64,000 nucleotides of DNA from NCBI RefSeq assembly GCF_000691165.1, contig NZ_ASJD01000001.1, positions 372,001 through 436,000 of the forward strand. Reading direction: 5' to 3'. Below are positions 25,035 to 32,310 of this stretch, one piece after another. Numbering within the stretch: position 1 is the first letter of the stretch; each line of letters begins with the position of its first letter. The notes below the pieces were generated by a model. That model saw nothing but the letters and a program-made list of their open reading frames with translations, did not search any database and was not told the origin of the DNA. Both the position numbers and the translations under genes were made by a program. The DNA comes from Bacillus safensis FO-36b (lineage in GTDB: Bacteria; Bacillota; Bacilli; Bacillales; Bacillaceae).

Positions 25035-25589
25035 GTGGATCAACAGGCCATGCGTATCATATTAGCAGCAGGACCCAATAGTGAGCTGGAATCTTTTGCC
25101 CTGCGTGCAGCACTTGAAAACTTCGGCGTGAAAGTCGATATGCATTGGATCGGAAGACCGAATGATCTGATTCATGTGTTATCTGGTAGAGCTAGAGGTG
25201 AAATAGATTACCTTCTTTTATCGTTTCACGGTGAAGAAGGAGCATTTATCATGCCTGAATTAGGGGAAGATGTTTACGAAGATGAGGAGCCTAGAGATAC
25301 TGCCTTTGGAGTGGATGAAATCAAGCGGTATGCCTCCTTAAAAGGAGTTCATGTCATCTCTACAGGCTGCACACTAGGAGAGAAAAATTTAGCAGATGCT
25401 TTCTTAGAGTCAGGAGCTACATCTTATACGGCACCGGACGATTACATCGATGGGAATGCAGCATTTATTTTTGTGCTGACCATGCTGTACGAGCTCATGA
25501 ACAATACAAAGACGGTCAGAGCGGCATTTGATCGAGCGCGTTCCATTGATGAAGAAACGAAATTATTTCAACTATATATGCAAAAGTAA
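25035..25589 (+). CDS. Hypothetical protein with caspase/CHAT-like features
   Basis: A 184-residue soluble protein starting at GTG 25035 behind GGAGGAG. It has alternating strands and helices, a strand-loop YLLLSFHGEEGAF carrying His, and a second strand-loop GVHVISTGCTLGEKNLADAF carrying Cys. The His-Gly / Gly-Cys spacing resembles the dyad of caspase-hemoglobinase-fold peptidases (CHAT, C25). The later TAPDDYIDGNAAFIFVLTMLYELM would be the remaining core. The fold call is tentative. It probably forms an operon with the acetyltransferase upstream and ends in a terminator. Confidence 0.6.
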   Translation: MDQQAMRIILAAGPNSELESFALRAALENFGVKVDMHWIGRPNDLIHVLSGRARGEIDYLLLSFHGEEGAFIMPELGEDVYEDEEPRDTAFGVDEIKRYASLKGVHVISTGCTLGEKNLADAFLESGATSYTAPDDYIDGNAAFIFVLTMLYELMNNTKTVRAAFDRARSIDEETKLFQLYMQK

Positions 25590-25591
25590 TC

Positions 25592-25621
25592 AAAGGACTG
25601 AGAAATCAAGTCCTTTTTTTA
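25592..25621 (+). terminator. Terminator
   Basis: Stem AAAGGACT / AGTCCTTT and seven T. Confidence 0.85.
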
Positions 25622-25793
25622 TTCCTCTCTAAAAATGTGTCGAAAATGTGACAGTTATGTGATTTGCAAACTAAAAAGGGTGCATGCAAAGTCTATCCTA
25701 CAAACACACGTCATTCAGGCATGACGGCATCACGAGAGGAGAATCATTGTGTCAATGAAATGGAAAGTCAGTCTCGTCCTATGAAGACTTGCG

Positions 25794-27152
25794 ATGATCA
25801 TCGGAATCGCTGCGTTTTATCATAATCAGCAGGCAAGCGGGACAGAGAAGAAGAAGGTAGAACCAGATGCGAGCTATAAAGAAGTTGAAATTGTGACCCT
25901 CGTGAATGACGGGAGATACTTGAGATATGCTGTGAACTATCCTGTGTTTCATCAAAAAAAGCTAGATCAAGAGATGAAAAGATTTGCAGAAACAGCGCTG
26001 GACAAATTCAAAACATCGTTTAGTGAAGCAAGTGATGTCGATGAAGATCATCGATACGAATTAAACATAGATTACGAGATTACTCATTATGCCAAACAAA
26101 CTGCTGCGATCAAATTCAATACATATGAATTGAAAGGCGGAGTAAAAGGCGCACATGAAACGAAGATATTCAATTTTGATTTCAAGAAACAGCAGTTTTT
26201 ATCAATTGATGATCTATTTTTATCAAAGAAAAAAAGTCTGCAAAAACTGTCTCAAATGACATTTGAGGAGTTGAAAAAAGATCGCTCTCTTGCTGAAAAC
26301 GAGCATTTGCTCAAACAAGGAACGTCTCCTAAGGCAGAGCATTATCAGTATTTTGCCATCAAAGATCGTTTTATTGAATTTTACTTTCCAGCAGGGCAAA
26401 TTGCACCAGTCAAACAAGGCCCTCAAGTGCTGGCGATTAAGAAAACACTGCTTAAAGGTATGTTAAAGCCAGAATACATCAATAAAGAAAAGAACAAAAA
26501 CGAGAAAAAAGAACCGATCGCAAAAAGAAAGATCGTAAAACTGCCAAAACAGGGAGTATTCAACCCAAATCAAAAAGCCATTGCCCTTACATTTGATGAT
26601 GGACCAAATCCATCAACGACCTCAAAAATCTTAACAGCTTTAAAAGAAAACAAGGGACATGCGACATTTTTTGTATTAGGAAGCAGGGTTCAATATTATC
26701 CTGATATGCTGGGTGAAATCAGAAAAGGTGGAAATGAAATCGGAAATCATTCCTATAACCACCCTTTACTCACAAGACTGCCATTAAAACAAGCTATCAA
26801 ACAAGTAGAAGATACACAGCAAATCATTGAAAAAGCAGGCGGGTTCACACCGACTCACTTTAGACCGCCATATGGTGGAACAAACAGGCAGATCAACGAG
26901 GCTGTCAACATGAAAGTCACGCTTTGGGACGTAGATCCTGAAGACTGGAAATATCGCAACAGCCAATACGTCGCCAACTACATTCTTACACATGCGTCTA
27001 GCGGAGAAACCGTCTTAATGCACGACATCTATGACACCTCTGCAAACGCAGCTGTCACGATCATCAAAGAATTGACCAAACAAGGATATCAATTACTAAC
27101 AGTCTCGGAGCTTGAGCAGTGGAAGGAAGCCCGGGCGAAAAAGGTGAATTGA
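25794..27152 (+). CDS. PdaC-like polysaccharide deacetylase, N-terminal anchor interrupted
   Basis: A 452-residue frame with two domains. Residues 25-210 are a DUF4163/DUF3298-type region (AVNYPVFHQKKLDQEM, KGGVKGAHET). Residues 255-450 are a NodB deacetylase with TFDDGP, the metal motif H-S-Y-N-H, RPPYGG, WDVDPEDW and VLMHD, all intact. PdaC enzymes N-deacetylate peptidoglycan or chitooligosaccharides outside the cell. The strong ribosome-binding site GAGAGGAGA instead serves GTG 25749 or ATG 25755, whose frame is the same but meets TGA at 25782, inside the membrane anchor. ATG 25794 has no ribosome-binding site and begins mid-helix. Expression is therefore doubtful. Confidence 0.75.
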   Translation: MIIGIAAFYHNQQASGTEKKKVEPDASYKEVEIVTLVNDGRYLRYAVNYPVFHQKKLDQEMKRFAETALDKFKTSFSEASDVDEDHRYELNIDYEITHYAKQTAAIKFNTYELKGGVKGAHETKIFNFDFKKQQFLSIDDLFLSKKKSLQKLSQMTFEELKKDRSLAENEHLLKQGTSPKAEHYQYFAIKDRFIEFYFPAGQIAPVKQGPQVLAIKKTLLKGMLKPEYINKEKNKNEKKEPIAKRKIVKLPKQGVFNPNQKAIALTFDDGPNPSTTSKILTALKENKGHATFFVLGSRVQYYPDMLGEIRKGGNEIGNHSYNHPLLTRLPLKQAIKQVEDTQQIIEKAGGFTPTHFRPPYGGTNRQINEAVNMKVTLWDVDPEDWKYRNSQYVANYILTHASSGETVLMHDIYDTSANAAVTIIKELTKQGYQLLTVSELEQWKEARAKKVN

Positions 27153-27158
27153 ATACGT

Positions 27159-27196
27159 AAAAAAGATGCATGTCTTAATGGATTCGCATCTTTTTT
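27159..27196 (+). terminator. Terminator after the pdaC-like gene
   Basis: Stem AAAAAAGATGC / GCATCTTTTTT. Confidence 0.85.
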
Positions 27197-27259
27197 AAAG
27201 CCAATTATGAGAATGAAGGGAAAATATGTTAAAGTGATTGTAGAAAGGGAGGGCTTCGA

Positions 27260-27451
27260 ATGGTATTGATGAGGTTGATCAGCATATATATGCTGACAGC
27301 GTTTAGTTTGGGATTTGTCGTAAACTATGTACCTGGTTTGATGCTGCCCATCTATATCCTTGCGATGATTGGGCTTATTTTATGTCTCGGTCATATTGCG
27401 CTTCATTATATTCGGCGAATTAGATATATGTTGTTTGATGAAAAACGATAA
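27260..27451 (+). CDS. Small membrane protein
   Basis: A 63-residue protein with two hydrophobic segments (about 4-24 and 26-48) and a basic C-terminus (HYIRRIRYMLFDEKR), so the tail is cytoplasmic. ATG 27260 follows AAAGGGAGG at eight bases. It has a convergent small membrane protein on the other strand. The family is not recognised. Confidence 0.65.
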   Translation: MVLMRLISIYMLTAFSLGFVVNYVPGLMLPIYILAMIGLILCLGHIALHYIRRIRYMLFDEKR

Positions 27452-27620
27452 GATTTCTCCTATTGTAAACACCTCCGGTTGCGTGAGGTGTTTTTTTCGG
27501 TTTTTGATGTTCTAACAGTTGAATGATTTTCTCGTTTGACGCTTTGAGTTGTCTCAAAAGAGAAACGATATTTCCTGTAAATCCCACAAGCCCAACAAGT
27601 AAAATGATGATCATCCACAT
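27420..27620 (-). CDS. Small single-pass membrane protein
   Basis: A 66-residue frame with an N-terminal membrane helix (MWMIIILLVGLVGFTGNIVSLL) followed by a charged helix RQLKASNEKIIQLLEHQKPKK. A strong site, TTGGAGG, lies seven bases before ATG 27620. The first 44 or so residues look genuine. The last 20 run through the terminator hairpin and the opposing gene and may be non-conserved or the result of a lost stop. Confidence 0.55.
   Translation of the reverse strand: MWMIIILLVGLVGFTGNIVSLLRQLKASNEKIIQLLEHQKPKKTPHATGGVYNRRNLIVFHQTTYI
27467..27497 (+). terminator. Terminator of the small membrane protein gene at 27260
   Basis: Stem AAACACCTC / GAGGTGTTT and a T run. Confidence 0.8.
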
Positions 27621-27730
27621 GCTCTGGCCTCCAATCGCTGACTACTAATACAGTATAATAAGAATGTATAAAATGAACAGTTCGTGCCATATATTCGGCA
27701 ATTAAATGGAGAATGTTGAGGGGGATTTAT

Positions 27731-28156
27731 TTGAAACGAGTAGACGTGGTTTCAGCTATTATTTATGATGAGGAAGGAAATCTATTAACAGTCAAGAATG
27801 TAAAGGGATATTGGGAACTTCCGGGCGGTGCTGTGGAAAAAGGTGAACACCTGCAGCAGGCTGTCATCCGTGAAGTAAAAGAAGAGACAGGGTATGTTGT
27901 CAAAGTAAATGAACTTCATTCGGTTCGAGAAGCGTTCTTTCAAGATAAAAAACATCATGCGCTTATCATTACGTTCTTTGCGAGAATCACCGGAGGAGAG
28001 ATGAACATTCTAGATCCGGATCAGGATATTGAAGAAGTAAAATGGGTCAGCACTCAAACCTTTCAAAAGCTAAACCCAAAGCTATCTCACATGCTAAAAT
28101 TAAACCAGCAAACACAAGCTTTTTATGATTTTGAGGGGAATAGAACAATTGGTTAA
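27731..28156 (+). CDS. Nudix hydrolase
   Basis: A 141-residue Nudix protein. The complete Nudix box GX5EX7REUXEEXGU is at about residues 37-59 (G-A-V-E-K-G-E ... REVKEETGY). The start is TTG 27731, about six bases after GAGGGGG. It hydrolyses a nucleoside diphosphate linked to another moiety; the substrate cannot be told from sequence. No partner gene is apparent. Confidence 0.88.
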   Translation: MKRVDVVSAIIYDEEGNLLTVKNVKGYWELPGGAVEKGEHLQQAVIREVKEETGYVVKVNELHSVREAFFQDKKHHALIITFFARITGGEMNILDPDQDIEEVKWVSTQTFQKLNPKLSHMLKLNQQTQAFYDFEGNRTIG

Positions 28157-28191
28157 ATCCAAATTGATATAGGCATGAAGGAGCGATATTG

Positions 28192-28620
28192 ATGTTTTTA
28201 TACTACGGGCCTACAGGAGCTCCAGTAGAAAATCCGGGAGAAGAATTCATGAAAAAGATCTTCTTTCAGGAGGGTGAAGAGTATTGGAAACAAGGTAACG
28301 GGGAATCTTCCATTGAGATAGAGGAAGATTGGGAATGCGAAACTCTAGTTTTCTTTTATACTGAGCCGTATGGATTCTTTATCATCAGATATCCAGATTT
28401 TTTAGTCCCTTTTCAAAAGGCAGAAAAGATCGAAACGATCGAGCATTTCATAGCAGGATCACCATTGCATGTGCCATCGTGCAGCTATGTCGACCGCAAT
28501 CAGGCTTATCAAATCGTCCAATACTTTTTGACGACAAAAACGGTACCTGATTTTGTTGATTGGGTTGAGTTAAGGAATATTGATTTTCAGCAAGATATGA
28601 AAGTTAAGGGAGCAAGATAA
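28192..28620 (+). CDS. Imm1-like immunity-type protein
   Basis: A 142-residue acidic protein without signal peptide. The C-terminal part, with VPSCSYVDRNQAYQIVQYF and then TKTVPDFVDWVEL, has the layout of Imm1-type immunity proteins (V-P, a helix, an aromatic, then P-x-x-V-x-W). ATG 28192 follows AAGGAGCG at eight bases. No toxin is encoded nearby, so it would be an orphan immunity gene. The family call is tentative. Confidence 0.55.
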   Translation: MFLYYGPTGAPVENPGEEFMKKIFFQEGEEYWKQGNGESSIEIEEDWECETLVFFYTEPYGFFIIRYPDFLVPFQKAEKIETIEHFIAGSPLHVPSCSYVDRNQAYQIVQYFLTTKTVPDFVDWVELRNIDFQQDMKVKGAR

Positions 28621-28622
28621 AA

Positions 28623-28913
28623 GTGTGTACAGATGAAAGAATACATAGGTTAGATGAGAGTATGCATGTACATGTAGGATATTATGAACAAGGTTGTGAT
28701 TATGAAGGCGTGTTTTTTAAGAGTTTAGAAACAGGAAAATGGTTATTGTTTTTTGATCAAAAAAGTTACGGGTTGAATCTCTTAAAGAGTTATGAGGAAT
28801 ACAATCATTTAGGCTTATTCATTGGGGAATATCCCATTGAAGATGATCAAATCGAAGAGAAAGGTCAGCAATTATTTGAGTGCTTTTTAAAAGAAAATGG
28901 CATTGTGGAATAA
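28623..28913 (+). CDS. Small hypothetical protein downstream of the Imm1-like gene
   Basis: A 96-residue acidic protein (pattern YYEQGCDYEGVFFKSLETGKWLLFFDQ) beginning at GTG 28623, eleven bases after AAGGGAG and two bases after the upstream stop. The tight spacing implies co-expression. No family is recognised; size and context suggest another immunity-type orphan. Confidence 0.55.
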   Translation: MCTDERIHRLDESMHVHVGYYEQGCDYEGVFFKSLETGKWLLFFDQKSYGLNLLKSYEEYNHLGLFIGEYPIEDDQIEEKGQQLFECFLKENGIVE

Positions 28914-28935
28914 ATGAATGGATCTTTAACTGACC

Positions 28936-29418
28936 TTACTTTTCATAAGAATGTACTGATTTTAACTTTCTACCGATAAAATTAGCAGATACAGGTGTTA
29001 ATTCTTTTTCTCTTGCCCAAACAGAAAGTTGACCGATATGGTGAATTTCGTGGGCAATTATATGATGTAATATTTCATTTTTAGTGTATTCATCTTCATC
29101 CCAAGGAACTGTTACTATTCGATCTTGTTTTTCATCTAAATGAAACTTTAAAATTTCAACGATTTCATGTCGTAAAGTAGATGAGAGAGTTTTTACCTTC
29201 GTCAGAGACTTGTAATCATCAAAATTCAATACCACGTCTTCTTTACCCTGAATACCACGGAGCCAACTATATTCAACATCGATAATGTGAAAAAGAGTGT
29301 ATAAAATACTCCCCACTCCACCTATGCGGTCTTGTAACAACTCTTCTGTTGTTAGTTGATGACACCAGTTAACCCATTCGTCTCTAACCTGCCAGTTGTA
29401 CTCAAAAAACTTAATCAT
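28936..29418 (-). CDS. DinB/YfiT-like metal-binding protein
   Basis: A 160-residue four-helix-bundle protein. The metal triad of the DinB superfamily is suggested by LFHIIDVEYSW (first His, about residue 44) and by IIAHEIHHIGQLSVW near residue 130. Many members are thiol-dependent transferases, but the substrate here is unknown. The start is ATG 29418 behind TTGGAGTG; the upstream GTG lies inside that site. Confidence 0.82.
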   Translation of the reverse strand: MIKFFEYNWQVRDEWVNWCHQLTTEELLQDRIGGVGSILYTLFHIIDVEYSWLRGIQGKEDVVLNFDDYKSLTKVKTLSSTLRHEIVEILKFHLDEKQDRIVTVPWDEDEYTKNEILHHIIAHEIHHIGQLSVWAREKELTPVSANFIGRKLKSVHSYEK

Positions 29419-29578
29419 TATGATCACTCCAAAGTTAAATTGTTTCTTTAAGTACTGCTATTTCTTAAAGATATTCTTGTAGAATTAAACGACACAATGT
29501 ACATGATCTGGTGTCAGTTTAGAACCAATCATACTATCAACCTTGTTTTCATAACATGACCCTTGGAAACTGTTACGT

Positions 29579-29740
29579 TTATAGGGTCTCTTGCAGCAAG
29601 TTGTTCTTTTGGGTAAGCGGTAGTTTATCAATGTGTTTTAACAAATTACTAAACGCCTTCCTCATACTTCTAATATCCCGAATGTTTGTTCCTGTATTGA
29701 TTATACTAAGCTTTCTGACAGGTATCAAATATCAACATTT
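29579..29740 (-). other. Gene-poor interval with an unassigned open stretch
   Basis: Between the DinB-like gene and sigK (29419-30081) there is no intact gene. A minus-strand open stretch ends at TAA 29579-29581 and reads NIRDIRSMRKAFSNLL then KHIDKLPLTQKNNLLQETL. It looks protein-like but has no good start. It may be part of the same decayed element as the ImmA-like relict next to it. Confidence 0.3.
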
Positions 29741-29834
29741 ACTTTTAACAGAGCCTTTTTCTCTTCAAAAAAATTGATTAGCAAGAATACACGAAGCATC
29801 ATATTTTATTTTTTCGTATTTAAATTTTTTAAGC

Positions 29835-30028
29835 ATTAATGCAGAATACAATACTTATATGCAAATCGCTTTGCCATCATTTCCTGCAGTACTCTAAATA
29901 GTGGAGCATAATAAATTGATTTCCTTCATGCCTTAGTTCATGACCAAAATCTTGCCATTGTTCTTGAGGGCTAAGGCGGCAGCTATTATCAAAAGAAATG
30001 CAGAGTGACAGTAGCTTAGCGCCGAAAT
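29835..30028 (-). pseudogene. ImmA/IrrE-type metallopeptidase relict beside sigK
   Basis: Minus-strand translation from about 30028 reads YFGAKLLSLCISFDNSCRLS then PQEQWQDFGHELRHEGNQ, stopping at 29877-29879. HELRH is the zinc motif HExxH of phage and ICE ImmA proteins, which share the contexts RLS-x-x-EQW-x-DFGHEL and HEGNQ. After the stop a different frame continues MAKRFAYKYCI, matching the QAxxFAYHFCIP-like segment that follows in such proteins. There is no start, at least one frameshift and several stops. It is a remnant of a mobile element next to sigK. Confidence 0.6.
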
Positions 30029-30058
30029 AAAAAACAGACCTCATGAGGTCTGTTTTTG
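30029..30058. terminator. Terminator downstream of sigK
   Basis: Near-perfect palindromic stem AAAAACAGACCTCA / TGAGGTCTGTTTTT, usable in both directions; it ends the minus-strand sigK transcript. Confidence 0.85.
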
Positions 30059-30081
30059 TTAGAAGTTAGGAAAATTCATTT

Positions 30082-30807
30082 TCACTTCCCCTTCTCCCGC
30101 TTTCGTTTCTCCTTCTCCGCCCGGTAAAACTCATGAAACATCTTCATCAGCGCGCGCTTCTCAATACGAGACACATAGCTCCGCGATATCCCAAGCTCTT
30201 TGGCTATTTCCCGCTGCGTTTTTTCTTTCTTTAAATCAAGGCCAAACCGGCCGACGATCACTTCTTTTTCTCGGCCGTCGAGAATGTCGATATACTCCTT
30301 TACTTTTTCAAGCTCCATGTTGAGCTGAATGGTATCGATCACATCTTCATTTTCAGATTTTAAGACATCGATTAATGAAATTTCGTTGCCTTCTTTATCC
30401 TGACCGATGGGATCATGCAAGGAGACATCTTTTTTCGTTTTTTTGAGCGCGCGTAAATGCATGAGAATTTCATTTTCAATACACCGCGCCGCATACGTTG
30501 CCAGCTTTGTTCCTTTTCCAGAGGAATAGCTTTCGATGGCTTTAATGAGTCCGATCGTCCCGATGGAGATGAGGTCTTCAGCGTCTTCCCCGGTATTTTC
30601 AAATTTCTTTACAATATGGGCGACGAGCCGAAGGTTATGTTCAATCAGCATGTTTCTTGCATGTTCATCGCCCTGTGCCATGAGGGCTAAGTATTTTTTT
30701 TCATCATCTCCCGAAAGGGGCTGTGGAAAGGCATTGTTTTTGACATAGGACACTAAAAACACCAATTCTTTGACCATCAATCCCATCGCTGTAAATACTC
30801 CTGCCAC
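30082..30807 (-). CDS. sigK: RNA polymerase sigma-K factor precursor, uninterrupted
   Basis: A 241-residue pro-sigma-K. The pro-sequence [20 protein letters not shown] precedes Y21, where SpoIVFB cleavage is known in B. subtilis. Region 2 has [18 protein letters not shown] and [16 protein letters not shown]; region 4 has [21 protein letters not shown] start at GTG 30807, just after GGAGGTGA, which restores the pro-sequence. It directs late mother-cell transcription, including the coat genes in this window. The gene is one continuous frame, whereas in B. subtilis it is split by the skin element. Confidence 0.95.
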   Translation of the reverse strand: MAGVFTAMGLMVKELVFLVSYVKNNAFPQPLSGDDEKKYLALMAQGDEHARNMLIEHNLRLVAHIVKKFENTGEDAEDLISIGTIGLIKAIESYSSGKGTKLATYAARCIENEILMHLRALKKTKKDVSLHDPIGQDKEGNEISLIDVLKSENEDVIDTIQLNMELEKVKEYIDILDGREKEVIVGRFGLDLKKEKTQREIAKELGISRSYVSRIEKRALMKMFHEFYRAEKEKRKREKGK

Positions 30808-30945
30808 GATTTTCACCTCCACCATGTTTAGGCCGCTGCCTATATCCTCAAATGTATGTGAAGGGGGGATTGTCTGTGTCTGTACGATGAAAAAATCATG
30901 TTTTTCGAAAAATGTTCGTCTCTTTTTACAGCTCCCCTCATATGT

Positions 30946-30991
30946 TTGCGGTTTCTTTGCGGTGCTTGGCGGTCAAGAAGCGTGCTAAAAT
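30946..30991 (+). promoter_or_regulatory. rap promoter with three ComA-like half-sites
   Basis: TTGCGG at 30946-30951 and 30957-30962 and TGGCGG at 30967-30972 are spaced 10-11 bases apart in the same orientation. They lie upstream of an extended -10, TGCTAAAAT (30983-30991), with no good -35. TTGCGG is the ComA half-site, and several B. subtilis rap genes are ComA-activated. Confidence 0.5.
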
Positions 30992-31031
30992 ATGTAATAT
31001 TAGACCGAAAAGGAAGGGGTTTTTTCGGAAC

Positions 31032-32153
31032 ATGGGGAAGGTTCTATCTTCACATGTAGGTATGAAAATTAATGAATGGTATCGAATGATACGGCAGTTC
31101 AGTGTTCCAGATGCGGAAATCTTGAAAGCGGAAGTTGAAGCGGAAATTGAACAGATGGAAGAGGACCAGCATTTACTGATTTATTATCAGCTCATGTGTT
31201 TTCGGCACCAAATCATGCTTGACTATATACACCCTTCAAAATATCAACCTTTCTCAGTATCTAATCTAGTCGATAAAATCGAAAACTCCAATCATGAGTT
31301 ATCTGATATGCTGCATTATTACCATGCATTTTTTCGTGGCATGCATGAATTTAGTCAAAAAGAATATTTAGAAGCAGTCAAATATTATCGAGTCGCAGAA
31401 AAGCAGCTGTCCATGGTATTTGATGATATTGAGCAGGCAGAGTTTCATTTTAAAGTGGCAGAAGCCTACTATATCATGAAACAAACACATGTCTCCATGC
31501 ACCATATTTTAAAGGCGCTGGAAATATACGATCAGCATGATGCGTATACCATTCGCATCATTCAATGTCTCTTTGTCATCTCAGGAAATTATCAAGATTT
31601 AAAACGAAAAGACCGGGCACTGCCTCATTTAAAAAAGGCAAAACAGCTCGCATCTCAAATTGATCACCCGCGCATATACAGTTCAGCGCTCTATAATTTA
31701 GGAAAATGTTATGGTGAGCTTGGCTATAGAGAGGAAGCGGAACGATATTTAACGGAATCTGCTGATCTTGCCCGCAAAGAGCTGCTTCCAACGCTTCCGC
31801 ATACGCTCTATACGCTGGCGAAGCTGCTTTTTAGACAGAATGAACAAGCGGATGCCCTGCGCATATTAGAAGATGGGAAATTGGCTGCAAAGAAGCATGA
31901 AGACCAGCTGTTCTGTCATATGTTTGAGTACCTGGATGCTTTATATGTTCAGGAAATCAATGAAGACCAACTGCAAAAAACCATTGATTATTTGGAAAAA
32001 CTTAGCCTATACTCTTATATAGAGGATATCTCACTAGAAATTGCGACAGCCTTAGAAGCCTCTCAACAATACAAGAAGTCCAACCAGTATTATCAGAAAT
32101 TATTATGGGCTCAAAATCAAATCCAAGAAGGAGAGTGTCTGTATGAATTCTAA
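31032..32153 (+). CDS. Rap-family response regulator phosphatase / binding protein
   Basis: A 373-residue Rap protein. The N-terminal three-helix bundle starts VGMKINEWYRMIRQFSVPDA and continues EVEAEIEQMEEDQHLLIYYQ, the region that contacts Spo0F or ComA. The rest is a row of tetratricopeptide repeats (for example ALYNLGKCYGELGYREEAERYL) that bind the Phr pentapeptide. Start ATG 31032 follows AAGGAAGGGG with a rather long spacer. It should inhibit sporulation or competence signalling until its Phr peptide is imported. A very short phr-like gene overlaps its end. Confidence 0.9.
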   Translation: MGKVLSSHVGMKINEWYRMIRQFSVPDAEILKAEVEAEIEQMEEDQHLLIYYQLMCFRHQIMLDYIHPSKYQPFSVSNLVDKIENSNHELSDMLHYYHAFFRGMHEFSQKEYLEAVKYYRVAEKQLSMVFDDIEQAEFHFKVAEAYYIMKQTHVSMHHILKALEIYDQHDAYTIRIIQCLFVISGNYQDLKRKDRALPHLKKAKQLASQIDHPRIYSSALYNLGKCYGELGYREEAERYLTESADLARKELLPTLPHTLYTLAKLLFRQNEQADALRILEDGKLAAKKHEDQLFCHMFEYLDALYVQEINEDQLQKTIDYLEKLSLYSYIEDISLEIATALEASQQYKKSNQYYQKLLWAQNQIQEGECLYEF

Positions 32154-32190
32154 GCAACGTTCGACAGTTGAAGAGAGAAACCAAACGTGA
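32143..32190 (+). CDS. Phr-like pentapeptide gene without signal peptide
   Basis: A 15-codon frame, MNSKQRSTVEERNQT, begins at ATG 32143, seven bases after AAGGAGAG, and overlaps the end of rap by 11 bases as genuine phr genes do. The final five residues ERNQT resemble mature Phr peptides (PhrA is ARNQT, PhrC is ERGMT). The hydrophobic export signal that normally makes Phr about 40 residues long is missing. This looks like a phr gene with an internal deletion of the signal region. Confidence 0.6.
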   Translation: MNSKQRSTVEERNQT

Positions 32191-32197
32191 AACAAAG

Positions 32198-32225
32198 AGC
32201 GGGCCAATATGGCCGGCTTTTTTTA
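32198..32225 (+). terminator. Terminator of rap-phr
   Basis: Stem AGCGGGCCA / TGGCCGGCT (one mismatch) and a T run. Confidence 0.8.
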
Positions 32226-32310
32226 TTTGAAAAAAAAGCGGATATGAGCATGAATTGATGAGAAAGCGGGCAATTTATCGGTAATGATGTTCGGTGGAGG
32301 AGGCGGTCGA

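Noticed and set aside
29556-29777. Plus-strand 73-codon frame with hydrophobic content in the 29.4-30.0 kb gap
   Set aside because: No ribosome-binding site, Leu/Phe/Cys-rich translation of AT-rich DNA, and a more protein-like reading exists on the minus strand.
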